This document shows positions 34,491-46,678 of a stretch of 64,000 nt of DNA, in pieces; position 1 is the stretch's first letter; each line of letters starts with the position of its first letter. This stretch comes from Agriotes lineatus (lineage: Eukaryota; Arthropoda; Insecta; Coleoptera; Elateridae), in contig OW679203.1 of NCBI GenBank assembly GCA_940337035.1, positions 72,865,061-72,929,060 on the forward strand, read 5' to 3'. A program made the position numbers and the translations under genes. Below the pieces are notes generated by a model. It did no database searches and was not told the DNA's origin. It saw only the letters and a list, made by a program, of their open reading frames with translations.

Positions 34491-34957
34491 ACTACGCCAC
34501 TCAACATCAAAACTGAAGGAAAATCTATACCTTAGAACCCAACAGATGTAGGCGTAAAATATATTCACCATAGCTATTACAACTATATTACTTTCACGCT
34601 TATCTATGTATTTGCCTATGACGCGTTTGGCCAAAATGATGGGCAATTCGTGATCTGAAACGTCATACTGAAAAATGAACCTTTCAAAACTATTTCATGC
34701 TATAACATTTCTAGCAAAATTGCGCTGACTCTTTATAGAGATGTCTTTAGACTTATTCTAAATTTGATATATTTACCTACCTTCAAAATGATCCACGTGG
34801 GTAACGTAACTAATTCAAACCAATATCTCAATAACAACAGGCATATCATTTTTTAGTCTCTATAAGATGCTCTGGAATTAAGAGAGGTCAAAGAGAAAAT
34901 AAAGATAAGAGAGAAACATTCTGTTGTTTAACCAATTGCATCAGCATAATAAGAAAA
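34491..34957. other. No gene seen
   Basis: AT-rich sequence between a LINE relic and a repeat copy, with no supportable feature. Confidence 0.5.
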
Positions 34958-35545
34958 TCTGTAAGGGGTTTTACTGAGAACTTTCCTCGCAAGTGGACGT
35001 TGTGACACTAAATAATTTTAAAAATCAAAGAAAACTAAGGGTAAAAATATATTCACGTTTCTAATAATACTGAAACAATGGAAGGGAATACTTGGTAATT
35101 CAAATTACATCAATTTTCAAATAAAAAAACATTACCGGCGGTCGAATTCGAACGGCGGGCGGCTGCCTTAAATAAAACACACTTTTTGTTTTCCCCCTTT
35201 TTTGCTTTACTTAAAGTTAAACTTTGAGCAAATTGTTACTTTTATCTAGTCCTCAGTTAAAGCAAAAATAAACAAAATTGTACTTTTAAGGTGCTCACCC
35301 TGTATATATTTGTATGAAATTTTCTTGGATTTATGCCAGGTAGATATATGATGTCTATACGAAATATTGTCTTCTTCCAAGAAATAGTCTTCGAGTTATA
35401 CCGCCAACAGACAGAGAGACAAACGGAATTGAGAAAACCTGTTTTTGGTCATCTAAGGACCATGAAACGTGAAGATGTGAATAAATCTCGGAAGGTAGTT
35501 TTTTGCAAATAGAATACTTTATTCGTCTTTTAGACGAGGGAAGTA
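34958..35545 (-). repeat. tRNA-core repeat, copy 4 (inverted)
   Basis: Reverse orientation: the head TACTTCCCTCGTCTAAAAGAC is at 35545, and a degenerate CTGTCTGT-type tract lies near 35415. CAGGGTGAGCACCTT is near 35300, a B-box-like CGTTCGAATTCGACC near 35145, and the TTTAGTGTCACAACGTCC tail near 35010. The termini again pair (ACTTCCCTCGTC against GCGAGGAAAGTT). Confidence 0.7.
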
Positions 35546-36899
35546 AAACGGTTGGATTGCTAATCTAGCGCATCTAGAGTTGAGTATATAATCCTTCCCA
35601 TTCACATCTTTCCGTTCTTTGCAATTTTTTTGTTTTGCCACATATATTATTAATTTCCACAACTTGTATCTTTTCCGACTTGTATTGTAGTCCAAAGTTT
35701 CACGTGTCATATTCTTATTACAATTTCTAAGTGCATTATTCCATTTGCTTATAATTTTTTGTTTTTGTGCATCATTTCTATTCTCGCCATATATATCTTT
35801 GCTTCGTACAATCAGACATTTGAATATTTCTTCTTATTCACGCTTTCGATCGCAGCCCGGGTGGGTGACTAGCCTATATAGCCTTATAGTCGAATTTAAT
35901 ACAATAATGCCTTTCTATAGAGGCCACGCCCACCAAAGGTGTTTGTATGTTTGTATGGCAGCCGGAGAGCGTAAGATGAAACCAATGTCCGTGAGGTTAA
36001 AACTATTTAAATGTTTTAGCTCTGGGCTCTCTGCTCTATTTTGATATTTTGTAGTCGTAATTATTTTCTTTCACTATATGTTTTTTTAATTGATCACTTT
36101 GGAAAGCTTATACGACGATTCGAGTGATAAAAGAAAATTTCAACTAGGACTAAAGTGAAAATGACAATTATCCTATTGTTACCGAGCATAAACATAATAT
36201 AGAACCAGGAAGGAGGACTAGAAGAACGCGGAAATAGCTTTTATGAGTTAATTATAGAGTGATAGATTTGGCTGGAATAAATTAATTTGTTTTATATACA
36301 GTGTGTCCATAAGGAAGACCTGTATGCGAATCTGGCTAATGATAACAGATACAAATTTGGTTAAATAGAAAAAAAGTTTCGTAATATAAGGACTACAAAA
36401 TTACGCTTAGAAAGTCTTACTATGATTTTTCTTTTTTGAGTTACCTATTTTAAAAATACCGAATTTGAGGATTTCTAAATCTATTTTTGGTGGCGTTAAT
36501 ATTAAAGTTAGAGAGAAACTTTTTTATAGCAACTCTTAACGAACTTAAAGAATACATTATCATTTCTTTAACTTTCGTTTCGTCTGCGGGAAACCATCAT
36601 CAACTTATTTTTTTAAATACGGTTTTTATTTCCTTATGTTAAATTTTTCAAGCTCTCTTTATTCTAAATTCAAAAATGTACCACACATATGGTTTAATTA
36701 CGTTTGGAGTCTTTTCTGCTATTATCAAGAAACGTTTGGTTACGGACCTTTGTCATAGAGCATTTCTTACGTTATTTCAGCTTTGTAATTTAAAGAAAAA
36801 AGTATGAAACACACTGTGTTTTTATTTCTAATTTTAATTATTGTTTCCAAGTAGGAAAAGTAATTAATAAATTAATTATTTACTAATACCATACGTGAT
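35546..36899. other. No gene; scattered repeat fragments
   Basis: 35635-35745 resembles 28012-28180 (see there). ACAGTGTGTCCATAAGG near 36298 and ACACACTGTGTTTTT near 36809 might be the ends of a small element, but the match is too short to call. Otherwise AT-rich and featureless. Confidence 0.4.
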
Positions 36900-38465
36900 T
36901 ATTCTTCAGGCGAAATCATCTAGATTCTTGATGACAGTCATGATGGTGCGTCGCCCTGTCGGAGTCAGGTTTTTGAAGTTGATATAAGGCTGATCGCGAG
37001 CCATTTCATCAAACTAACAAAGATTAACTCGTTCAAAGTTTTCCAGATGTCAGCAAGACACCCCGATCGCGCGTATAATTTATAAGCCACTAATAAACGA
37101 GAAGTCGTCCGCCCCAGATTTCTAGCGAAGGACGCAATTCAACTTATAAAAGCAGGCCGTAAAATGCAGCAACGGGGAAAAACTAAGTGCCCTACAAAGC
37201 CGAAATGTCTAGGACGACGAACACTTGCAGGCGGCCGCGGCCGCTGTAAACCCGATGGAGCGGGAACAAAAAACAAATCCAACTACTGAAAGGATTAACA
37301 CGTAAGATGTCGACCTCCTTATAGCAGGTAGAATAAATACAGCGTAAATACCTCACAGAATATCGGCGAAAAACGGCGGGCTTCTCATATGTGATTGAAA
37401 AAACATGTGAAAAAGAAAACGCTCGAATTGCAGTAACCCCGCCAAGTTTGGTATCAAAAGACGCCAAATAAATCAAAATATACGATCCAGTACCATTATT
37501 AAGACAATTAAAAGCCAATTAAAGGATCAACGAACACATGGTTAACGCTCTCCCACTCTATCGACAATGAAAGCGACGGAAGCAGGAAACAAATCATCGG
37601 AGCTCTTTATAAGGACAGCATTTTTTGTATCAAAACATTCAAGTTCTGGGACTAGAACGAAATAGTTCGGCCTCGGCTTGCAATTCTTGCAAACCTTAGA
37701 AATCGAACAAATTAGTTTGGCCTAACAAGTATCAATAGACTTCAGCGCTCGTGACCCTGCTCGGTCTAAGTTTCTAATTAACTTCACGAGAACGCAAGAC
37801 AGAATTCCGACTCGCATTTTCACAGCGCGGTTAGAGTTCATTAACCATATCCAGTTATCCGAATCTAAGGAACGCACCATTCAGTGCGAGCTGGTGGGGC
37901 AGCATCTTCAGCCGACTTCAAGACATTGTTCGAACCACTCACGTTCGTCCGAGCTCGCAGTCGTCCAAGCCATCACCAGAGATTTACCATGTCCATGGAG
38001 CAACAAGGGTTGTTGGAGCGTCTGTTTAGGTCCTCGCCGCGAGCTCACCAAAACTGTGGCCCACCCCCTCTTTCAACGCTGATCGACTTCGCCTCTCCAA
38101 GCATCCGACCATAAGCAAACCTCGGTTAGAAGCTAGCCATCGCCATCACCGCATACTATACCGGCTCAAGCGGCCTTTCGTTTTGACCACCGAGACGCTC
38201 TATCTTCTACCTAACTTGTTGTAATACTTAACTCCTTTTTGTTTTTTTAATAATGTGTACCTAGTAAATTTCAACTTAGAATAAAGAAAACTCAACTTAA
38301 CCAATCGCTATAATTTAAGAGGAGCTCCGCCTCGTCTACTCTTCGTCAACATTTCTAACACTGAGCTAATTGGGCGAATGGAACTAAAACGCCATTCTTG
38401 ACGCTAACCACGCCCTCACACACACGTGGCCGTCATCGAGTTGTAACAAGGTGAAAGGAGATTAT
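36900..38465. other. GC-richer block of unknown origin
   Basis: Base composition rises clearly above both flanks, with sites such as GCGGCCGCGGCCGC near 37231. There is an AATAAA at about 38280 after an A/T-rich stretch. The texture resembles the LTR-like insert at 16783-18689, and the - strand reading begins TGTTACAACTCG at about 38449. I found neither a matching terminus nor a target duplication, and no coding frame is convincing. A solo LTR or LTR plus leader is one guess. Confidence 0.35.
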
Positions 38466-38980
38466 GTTTCGGCTTGTATTCTAATCTTTCATTTGACGCT
38501 GGTGTTTAAACTTGATTTAAACACACATAAATTTTATTTTCTAAAAGTTGCATGGCTTTTAAATGCAATTTATTTAATATTGCTATCACCAATTACTAAA
38601 TTTAATATGTTTAAATTAGATTAAAACTATATATTTCAGTTCAAATTTACGAAACATTATTCGTAATTTAAAAACCAGTGTTATTACACAATCGTATGAG
38701 TTAAAAACCAGGAAAACGCAATTCTACACTTCTTGCATAATATTGACCCACAGCAGCGAGTTCAACGGGCGACCTTCGCTCGACCAGGAAATAAACCTGC
38801 ACCATTGCTTATCTGCTGTTTTGTAATTTAAACACTTTGTCCTACTAAACTGTACATATGAACTTTGTATAATTTGTATAAATACTAGTCTATTTTCATA
38901 ATAAAACGAATCTGCATTTAATGTTTGATTCATTCACTACCCTTTCTAAGCCATAATATTCACGGGGCATGAGGCTGTGC

Positions 38981-39003
38981 NNNNNNNNNNNNNNNNNNNN
39001 NNN
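38981..39003. other. Assembly gap (23 N)
   Basis: Run of N in the sequence; the true length of missing DNA is unknown. The frame called across it is not meaningful. Confidence 1.
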
Positions 39004-39561
39004 CATTTGGTCCCAGCTGCAAATAGTTTTTATGATCGAGTTGCAACCGTTGCTTCTTCTAATCACGTACCGGTCATATACATCACTCAATACTTCGGTT
39101 TATGAAGTAAACGCTGCATAAACTTACTCAAATCTTATTCGTGAGATTGGAATATCTCCAGCTTCCCAAGCGAAAGGCACGTTTCTGAACATCCGCTTGT
39201 TGTAATTTAAATATGACATTTTCCTACGAATTTTACCTTAAAATATTATACAGATGGCTTACAGCTAACTAAAGTACAGTATATTCCTACATAGTTCATT
39301 AAATTAAAGAACGCAAATCGCAACAATGTACATATATTTATAGTTTATAATATAATGGAATCTTAAGGTGAAGTTCAGTAGCCCGTTTTTCAACTCCATC
39401 TTAAATATGCTATAAACAAACTTAATTAAATTTCATGCCTAAATTAACCTAACCTTTTAAGCTTATTTTAATTTTTTTTGTTGTTGATGAGAAAAGCAAC
39501 GGAGATAATTGCAAACAAGCAGACAAGGGCCACGTGGAGTACACTGATTAAAAAATGATAA

Positions 39562-40456
39562 TTACTGATGATGAAATAAGTATTTAAAAAGAGCCGGTTT
39601 CAATCTTTGCAAAGATAAATTTTTAAAGTATTTGGGCAAATTATTTATCGTTTTTGCGACAGTGTAAGAAAATGACCTTTGGAAAAGAGCCAACCTGTGC
39701 TGAGGAACTGTCAGAGTCCATTTATGCCTCAGATTTAAATTATGTACATCTGTTCTGTATGTAATTTTATTGTAAAGGTAAGCTGGTTGCTTTTCTACAA
39801 TAATTTTCATAAATAACGAGGAACTCTGAAGAAATCTTCGGTTTTTCATGTTCAGCCACTCAGTTTCAGATAATTTATACGAGATGTGCTCGTATTTTCT
39901 GATCACATGAACATATTTCAAGCAGGCATTTTAGACTCTCTGGACTCTGGATTCGTTTACTTGGATCTAGATCCAAACACGGATCATACACTTCAGAACA
40001 GAACGTGAAATGTGATAAAACAAGAGTTTCACAAAGAGTCGATTTTACTGCTTTATTGAGATATGATCTGTGAGGGTACAGCATTCTAAGATTACAGTAT
40101 GCGTTTTGAATATATTTATAAATTTGTTTTCTATTCCTAAAACTGTTATCTAATATGAAACCTTGGTTTTTTGCTTCATCGATAACTGGTATAATTTTAT
40201 TGTCAATGTGAAGCTTAAGGTAATTTTCCTTAACCTCGCATTCATGTTTGTTTCCAAATATCAATACACAACATTTTTCAGGATTTAAAATTAAAGCATG
40301 TTTCCGGGTTACGGCTGAGAGAGAATTCAGATCATTATTATTAATAGCAACTGCATTATTAAAATTCCCTGGTGGAAAGGAGTAGTAAACCTGTGTATCG
40401 TCTGCATACATATGAATGTTGCAGACTTTAACATAATCATGAAGCCTAATGGTATA
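39562..40456 (-). pseudogene. Jockey RT catalytic box and C-terminus
   Basis: From 40456: a VCNIHMYADDTQVYYSF segment with the catalytic YADD intact, LNPEKCCVLIFGNKHE (the NPxKT-like motif), KNQGFILDNSF and SHFTFCSEVYDPCL. After a frameshift near 39900 comes the C-terminal LPQHRL-like VPQHRLALFQRSFSYTVAK and INNLPKYFKNLSL, ending with TGA at 39562. Jockey-clade RTs have exactly this tail. Confidence 0.88.
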
Positions 40457-40458
40457 TA

Positions 40459-42322
40459 TTGGGATGGTACGTCCTTAATTAGGTGCTATGTAATATGTTA
40501 TTAATTTAATAAGGGTACCACCCAACATTTTTGTATTCGTTTTATCAAATCTCAGGTTGATTAAAAGTGACTTGTAAATTGATAGCTAAAATAAATAGTT
40601 AGTTGTATGACCTTTATAATATCTTATTTATCTGCAACTAATCAAATAAGAAACGCTAGCTCAAATTTCGGTAAAGCAAGCCTCGTCTCGGTTAGGTTCC
40701 CCCTGAATGCATAATTTATTGAAATTCGTTAACTACGGATCTGTTCTCCGCTTTAGCTTAACGGGCACAATCAAAAACTCTGAAATTAGTTCAAGTGTTA
40801 ACCAAGATGGATGCCGTTTACAAGATTGCGTTTAATTGAATGATAAATATTGTGAAATCGGTCAACGTGTTATCGGTAATTATTTGAATTAGACTGTTTT
40901 CCCGGCATTAATTTGTCTTCTGTTTCAAATCGTGCGGAAACGCTATTTCATTTGTTTTTATAGCGTCGGTTTTGGGGAAAACATAACCTAAACTTAGATT
41001 ACTGCAATTTCCGGATTTCTGGCTGTTAATGGATGTTTAATATGCCTGGGATCGGCTTCCTCAGGTCGTGCTCTTGCTTTATGGTAAGTTTCAGGCTCCT
41101 AGCGCCAATATTTTCTTGTAAAAACTAACCTGCGATTTCTGCAATCTGCGGCAACCTCCTCGGATGAACTCAAGTGCCCAGATCTTCTCCTGTGGTGCTG
41201 GGATTGACGTGCCGGACTCCTATACGCTGGAGGGACGTGCAGCAGTTGAAACCCCGGGCTCAGGAAACCTCTTTCTGCCTGTAGCTCAGGATCGTAGGCT
41301 GGGATGGATCTGGCGAAGCCCTCGGAGACGGCAACAGTGGAAATTTATTTTCATATGAGGGAAATCGAAACCCATACTTCCCCTTGTAGCCGGGTAAATT
41401 GCCAATACACTGCTGTACTTTTTATTATTAAATTCAATTGGTTTCTATTTAAAAACTTAATTTATTTGGAGACACAAAAACTGGCTGTCATAAAATAATT
41501 TATTTATTTGTCTACCTTCATTAATTTGTTATAAACAAAAGCTAGTTACTTCAAATAAATTGCGGATATTAACATGGTTCAAATACTAACTTTTAACAAT
41601 AATTCTACTTAAAACTATGATTTTGTACACTAATACTATATCTAAAATAATTGTTTCCATTTATATTCATTTTGTGTATCTATTTTTCACTGCACGTCTC
41701 TTTAACTTGCGTTTTAAATATCCACATGTCACTGCACTGATTCAAGTATTTAATTCGCGCATATCCTGCACTGGGTTCTTTTGAATTCACTGTTTTCTTT
41801 TAACACACATTTTTAGGTTCATATGTGTCTGCTTTTCTGCAATTCCTATAACCCTTGCCTTTTGATTCTTACGGTTTCCTTCAAATGCTTTAATGCCTTC
41901 ATTCTTATCTGCCCGTTGCATGTTCTTAAGCTTATCCATCTTCCAATTACCTTTCTTATAAAACCCTGACTGGATTTCACTATTAAAATATGCCTAATTT
42001 CTACGCTTCATTCCCTTGCGTTTGCAATCCATCTTGTTATTATTAAATTTTATTCGGCTTGGCCATTATATTTAGCACAAACCTAATCAATTAACTGAAC
42101 TTACATCCAATATGGATCCCTATGCGAATTGAGCTTTGCTAACTGCGTTCATTAATTAATTAGTCTGCAATTACTGACATCTCATTACAAATGTATTCAT
42201 TATGGCAAATTCAAATTTTAGCTTTGCAGTTATATAAAATATCTCACTCTGAGCTTTCATGAAACGTCCATTAATTTGGCAATGCTAACAGAGTTGATCT
42301 GTAGGGCTTAAAACCATATCAA
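40459..42322. mobile_element. TA-flanked inverted-end element, copy B
   Basis: 1,864 bp. The left end is TTGGGATGGTA and the right end reads TTGATATGGTT on the opposite strand; TA lies immediately outside both. It interrupts the Jockey RT, and removing it with one TA restores the reading frame (codons for LLYSI-YTIRL), which fixes its borders well. The interior aligns by eye with copy C over most of its length. For example, TGGGATCGGCTTCCTC, GGTAAGTTTC and TAACCTG blocks come in the same order, then a GGAAACC/GGAACCC region, then AATAATTTATTTATT and TATAAACAA. No open frame of use. Confidence 0.85.
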
Positions 42323-42690
42323 TATAGAGTACAACAATGGACCAAGAATTGATCCCTGTGGAACCCCTCTTTTAATAAATTTCAAATTAGATAAGCGTCC
42401 ATCGACTTTAACTTGTTGGCCCCTGTTGGGGAGATAATTTCTCATTAATAGAAGAGAGTTAAGACTAAGACCAATGTAGCATAATACAGCTAATAGCAAT
42501 TCATGATTTATGGTATCAAACGCCTTACTAAAATCTAAAAGCGTCAATACTGTTAATTTCCCATCATTGGACGCAGTTAGAATATCGTCTGTTATATTCA
42601 AAAGAGCAGTAGTGCAACTATGAAATGGTCTGAAGCCTGACTGTGAATCTGATAAAATATTATGAGCTTTTAAGTGCTGACGTAATTGCA
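42323..42690 (-). pseudogene. Jockey RT fingers/palm
   Basis: The frame at 42766-42308 contains HNILSDSQSGFRPFHSCTTA, LLDFSKAFDTINHELLL, FIKRGVPQGSILGPLL and then runs into element B. These are the standard motifs just before the catalytic YADD box. The first part of this frame (upstream of about 42690) is actually endonuclease DNA read out of frame, which marks the internal deletion. Confidence 0.85.
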
Positions 42691-43016
42691 TATACCGCTG
42701 AGACTGTGAGTTCGTAGGGAAATGTTTGGACTTTGACGGAAGTGCCTTGTAGTTGATTTTTCTCATGGTTAGGTAATTGATAATGGTTTATCGATTGTTT
42801 TATAAGGATAGCACTTCCTCCATGTGCAGTTCCATCTGGTTGGTTCGTATGGTACAGTTTGTAGTTAGGAATATTAAGATAACTTTCTGCTGTAAAATGA
42901 GTTTCTCTTATGAGTAGGATATCAAGATGTTGTTCTTTGAGAAAGAGTATTACCTCGTCTTTGTGCTGAATTAGTCCATTTGCGTTCCAGAGTGCTATTC
43001 TTAAAAAGTTGGCCAT
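42690..43016 (-). pseudogene. Jockey endonuclease, N-terminal half
   Basis: The frame opens with MANFLRIALWNANGL, then HLDILLIRETHFTAES, GSAILIKQS and FPYELTVSAVY, matching the start of Jockey AP endonucleases (usual LLI(S)ETHFT; here LLIRETHFT). The second half, with GDxNAKH and the SDHxP motif, is missing because of the deletion joining it to RT. Confidence 0.85.
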
Positions 43017-43019
43017 TAC

Positions 43020-44774
43020 TTTAGTTTGTTGACAAGCATGGATACCATATTTAGTACTGAGCTGTTTTGTTGCATGCGTTGGTTAAACATTTGTCTGAAT
43101 TCTTCTAAAAACTTATGAAGTGTGATATCTTGTGTGGCATTATTACCACTTTTAACTATGTTTGCATAGTTTGTGGTATTATTCAAATGGCATGAAGGTG
43201 ATTGTATATGAGGTACTACATTAATGTTGATGATTTGGATGTATTGAAGTCTTTGTGTGATGCTTCTATTTTTAGTGAGATTATGATAGTAGCTACAGCC
43301 ATTGTAGTTGGCTGGATGTGGTCCACCACATAGCGCACACGTAGCAAGAGTATCTTTACTCTTTTTGCAAGCTGTTGTGTTGTGTTGACCGACACATTTT
43401 ACACAGAGATAGGTTCTGTTGCAGTAGCTTTTAGAATGGCCATGTAGTTGACATCTCGTACATTGAATTATGGTTTTAGATTTGTTAGGGGGTTCTATTA
43501 CAACTATTTTGTTTTGTAGAGCTTTTATGTTGTATGTCCTTGTTGTTGTCTGAAGGTTCTAAGTCAACGAAGAACAAATTTAGAGGTTCTTTAGTTTGAT
43601 ACTTTTTCGCGTTAATTATGTTTCTGACTACGTGGCCTTTGGCAGTTAATTCAGCCTTTATGTCTTATAACTCTACAGTGTGGTGGAGATGTTTTATGAC
43701 AACTCTGTAGGCACTGTCGTTTTTTAATTGGTAAGAGTGGTAATTGACATTCTTTTCTTTTAGGTATTTTACCATTTTTCTGTATGTGTCTGTTGTGTTG
43801 CAATTTATTTTAATAATGTTGTTTGCCATTGATCTAGTGGTGTATTCTTCTTTAGTAGCCGTTTCCGTTAGGTGTTCTATCATTTTTGGGTAATTTATGA
43901 CATCGTATATGAAAATTGGCGGTGGTTTTATGTCGTTTTTGTTTACAACTTCTTCAGGGTTGTCTTCATTTGTAAGTACTGAATATTTGTTATTAGTTCT
44001 TATATCGGTTTCCTTTTCATTGTTCTTTGGTGTATTTTTAACATGTCTCCTTCATTTTGCTCCTCTAGCTATTTGCCAGGATACTGAGTTGTCTTGAGTG
44101 TAATCATCGTCCATTTATGATTCTTCGTCTGGTGTGGAGAAAATTCTATTTGGTTGTTGGCTCGTCTGTGGTAGAGAATTTGAAGTTTGTTGACTGGTTT
44201 GTGGTATATCGGGTAATTGTTGATTGCATGCAGGATTTGGGGGAAAGGGATGTTGTTGAGAGGGGTGAGTTGATGTTTGCAGTGGTTGTGGGTAATATAT
44301 TTGCATTTGGGTCGTTTGAGTGTTAGTATGTGGATAATTCTGTATAAAATTATTTTGTGGTAAAGTCATTTGTAGCTGTGGGATTTGATTATTTGGTGAT
44401 GGTTGACCCTGTACTTCTACTGGTTTTCCATTGATATCAAAACCTGCTAAGTTCCCCGAAGGAAACATTTTTAAATGTTTAACACTTGTTACCAATAATT
44501 TGTATTTGTATTTCAATAGTGACCAGAATTTTCTCGAACCTTGTGTGATTCTCCTTTGTAGCTCTTTATATCTTTTGTCTTCAAACGTTATTATCTGTCC
44601 TAAATAAATACTTTCTTTTGCTTCTATTGTCTCTTTCAGTTTTCTTCTAATAGTGGTAATCTGCCTTTTGATTTTAAAACTTGGACCTTTGCTTTCTAGC
44701 TGTATGTATGCAGAGTTATTTTTAAGTAGTTTCCAAATTAGCTTAGAAAATAGGCATCTTAATACACTTATCAT
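43020..44774 (-). pseudogene. Jockey ORF1 (gag-like, zinc knuckles)
   Basis: The upstream frame (44774-44115) has a basic N-terminal part followed by a Gln/Pro/Thr-rich stretch (e.g. QQHPFPPNPACNQQLPDIP). Then, at 43883-43665, comes the pre-knuckle domain with AYRVVIKHLHHTVEL, and FFVDLEPSDNN in another frame. Near 43490-43320 are three CCHC-type knuckles: IQCTRCQLHGHSKSYC, YLCVKCVGQHNTTAC and ATCALCGGPHPANYNGC. ORF1 ends just before the ORF2 ATG at 43016. The protein would bind element RNA. Two or more frameshifts inactivate it. Confidence 0.85.
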
Positions 44775-44775
44775 A

Positions 44776-44855
44776 GGATGCTGCGATATCTAACTTAATA
44801 TTTAGACAGAAGAAAACTATAGATATTTTATATTGAGTTAGGTATCACAGCGTCC
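44776..44855. repeat. Short inverted repeat at an element junction
   Basis: GGATGCTGCGATATCTAACT (44776 onward) and its near-complement ending ATCACAGCGTCC (to about 44855) form arms of roughly 26 bp around 27 bp. The right arm coincides with the left end of element C, so a second, oppositely oriented terminus seems to lie just outside it. Confidence 0.75.
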
Positions 44856-46678
44856 AATGAGAAGTATTGTACAGGACTGTTGTAGTTTTTAATAAGCTTA
44901 ATACTTATATCGTGTACAAGACTGATTAAAAGTAAATAAATAATTGTATAAATGGGTTCATTGATTGTAGTGTTTTGCACCCTATAGTAATTCGCACATC
45001 TGCAAGTAAAGTTTATTATGGCTAGCTTTCAGTAGGCATCAAGACTCAAATCTGCAAGTTAGGTTCACCGACATGTTCATATTTAAACTCCCGTGTTACG
45101 CCACTGGGCTGTGAAATTAAAAAGCAACAACGCGCAGACTCACTACGCTGTCAATTTATCTATCAACAAATTGAATTTTCGTGCCGTTCGTTTCTGGTGT
45201 ATTTACAAGTTAATTCAAAGGCAAATCTATGAACAAATTATCAGGTAATTCGAATCTCGCGCTTTATTAAGCGTCACTAGTCGTGTTTTGTTTTTAGATT
45301 GTTTGCGGCTTCCTGCGAATTCAATTGTTTTGAACGCGTCCTTTCATGTGAAATAACGTAACCTCAACTTATATTTTTACAATTTCTGGACCTCATGCTC
45401 TTTTTTGACGTATTGTAAGACTGGGATCGGCTTCCTCTTATAGGACTCGTTCCGCATGGTAAGTTTCGAAACTCTAGCACGGATATTTGCTTTGCAACAC
45501 TAACCTGACCTTTTTTAGGCTGCAGGAACTGGCTCGGAGCAGCTTCTCCTGATGCTCGCTGCTGGAAGCGGAACCCTAGGATGCTGGAACTGCTGTTGTG
45601 TACTCCTACACGGCGTGCGAACGTGGTGCTACCAAAATTTCAAACGCCTGACCTCAATTGTGCTCAAAATCTGATGATCGTAAACTTCTCATCATTGGCG
45701 AAGTGGTTCGGAAAGTGGTCGCAGATGAAAATAATTTTTAGGTGATGGATTTTCACACCCCCATTCTCACATATGCACTTCGAACTCCTGATCACGATGG
45801 TATAATTATTTTTAATTTATTTCAATTGTAAATGGCTTAAAACTCCATTAATCTGAAGAGACAAATTAGACTGTCATGAAATAATTTTTATTCAATTGTT
45901 TCTTTTTTGGGCAGTTAACAACAATTGCCTATCTAAATTCATAATTTATTGTGGATGTTAACCAAGTACAAATCAGTCGCTTATAAACTAAATTTTAACT
46001 TATATTATAAACATGTACAAAATCTTAATTCTAAAATTATTGTTTGTTCATGTTCGTATTTAAACTAGGTTATAGCGCCACTCACTATGTTTTATTTGGA
46101 TTGTCTGTTCACTTATGTCACTTTACTGACTCATTTATTTTTAACACCAATCTCGTTCATTTCCTGTTGTGTGAATTTCTTGTATTTTATAATTGTCTGC
46201 TTTTCACCATTCTTCAAATATTACCGTTCCATTTTTTTATAGCCTTATTCGATCTAGTATCGTGCTCTCTTTGTGCTGTATTGAGAACATTCTGTCCTTC
46301 TTACCTTTATTTAAAAAGTTCATAGAACTGTACTTATTCAATTATACTGACATGTAAATTTATGTAACACGCATGTAATGAAACCTTTGGTGATAGATTT
46401 GTTGAATTTTGATTGGCTTTACTTTGCACCAACCTCTGAATTTATGCTAATTAATATTTCTGTGACTCTAATTTACGAATTGAGCTCTGCCTTATTGCCA
46501 TTTATTCTGAAGTAATTCCATTTAATATCGGCAATGCTTTACCAATGTAGTTATGAATTCAAATTTCTGATGTAACTTCTTGCAGTTGCCTGATTTACCC
46601 CAGTTCTGTGTTTTATTGACTTGCTTTATTTATCTATGCTGCAAGCAGAGTTGAGTAACGGGCTAAATACCATCTCAG
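44833..46678. mobile_element. TA-flanked inverted-end element, copy C
   Basis: About 1.85 kb. The right end reads CTGAGATGGTA on the opposite strand with TA outside it. The left end TTGAGTTAGGTA also has TA outside, but is less like the others. The interior is clearly homologous to copy B (same order of blocks, e.g. CTGGGATCGGCTTCCTC, CATGGTAAGTTTC, CACTAACCTGAC). The right half is also homologous to copy A (CATGAAATAATTTTTATTCAA, AACAATTGCCTATCTAA). No open frame of use. Confidence 0.75.

Larger units (their letters stand above)
39472..44774 (-). mobile_element. Jockey-type LINE, internally deleted and interrupted
   Basis: Two-ORF LINE on the - strand: gag-like ORF1 (44774-43020), endonuclease (43016-about 42690), RT (about 42690-42323, resuming at 40456) and a C-terminal part to 39562. 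The 3' end is probably at the A-rich tract near 39472 (A8 on the - strand). A deletion of around 1 kb joins the endonuclease directly to the RT fingers near 42690. Element B (40459-42322) splits the RT between motif B and the YADD box. Some frameshifts are present, but many motifs are intact, so it is moderately young. Confidence 0.88.

Noticed and set aside
36298..36825. Small element bounded by ACAGTGTGT-type ends
   Set aside because: The matching ends are too short and the flanks show no duplication.
38896..39090. 64-codon frame at 38896-39090 (-)
   Set aside because: It runs across the run of N and has no meaning.
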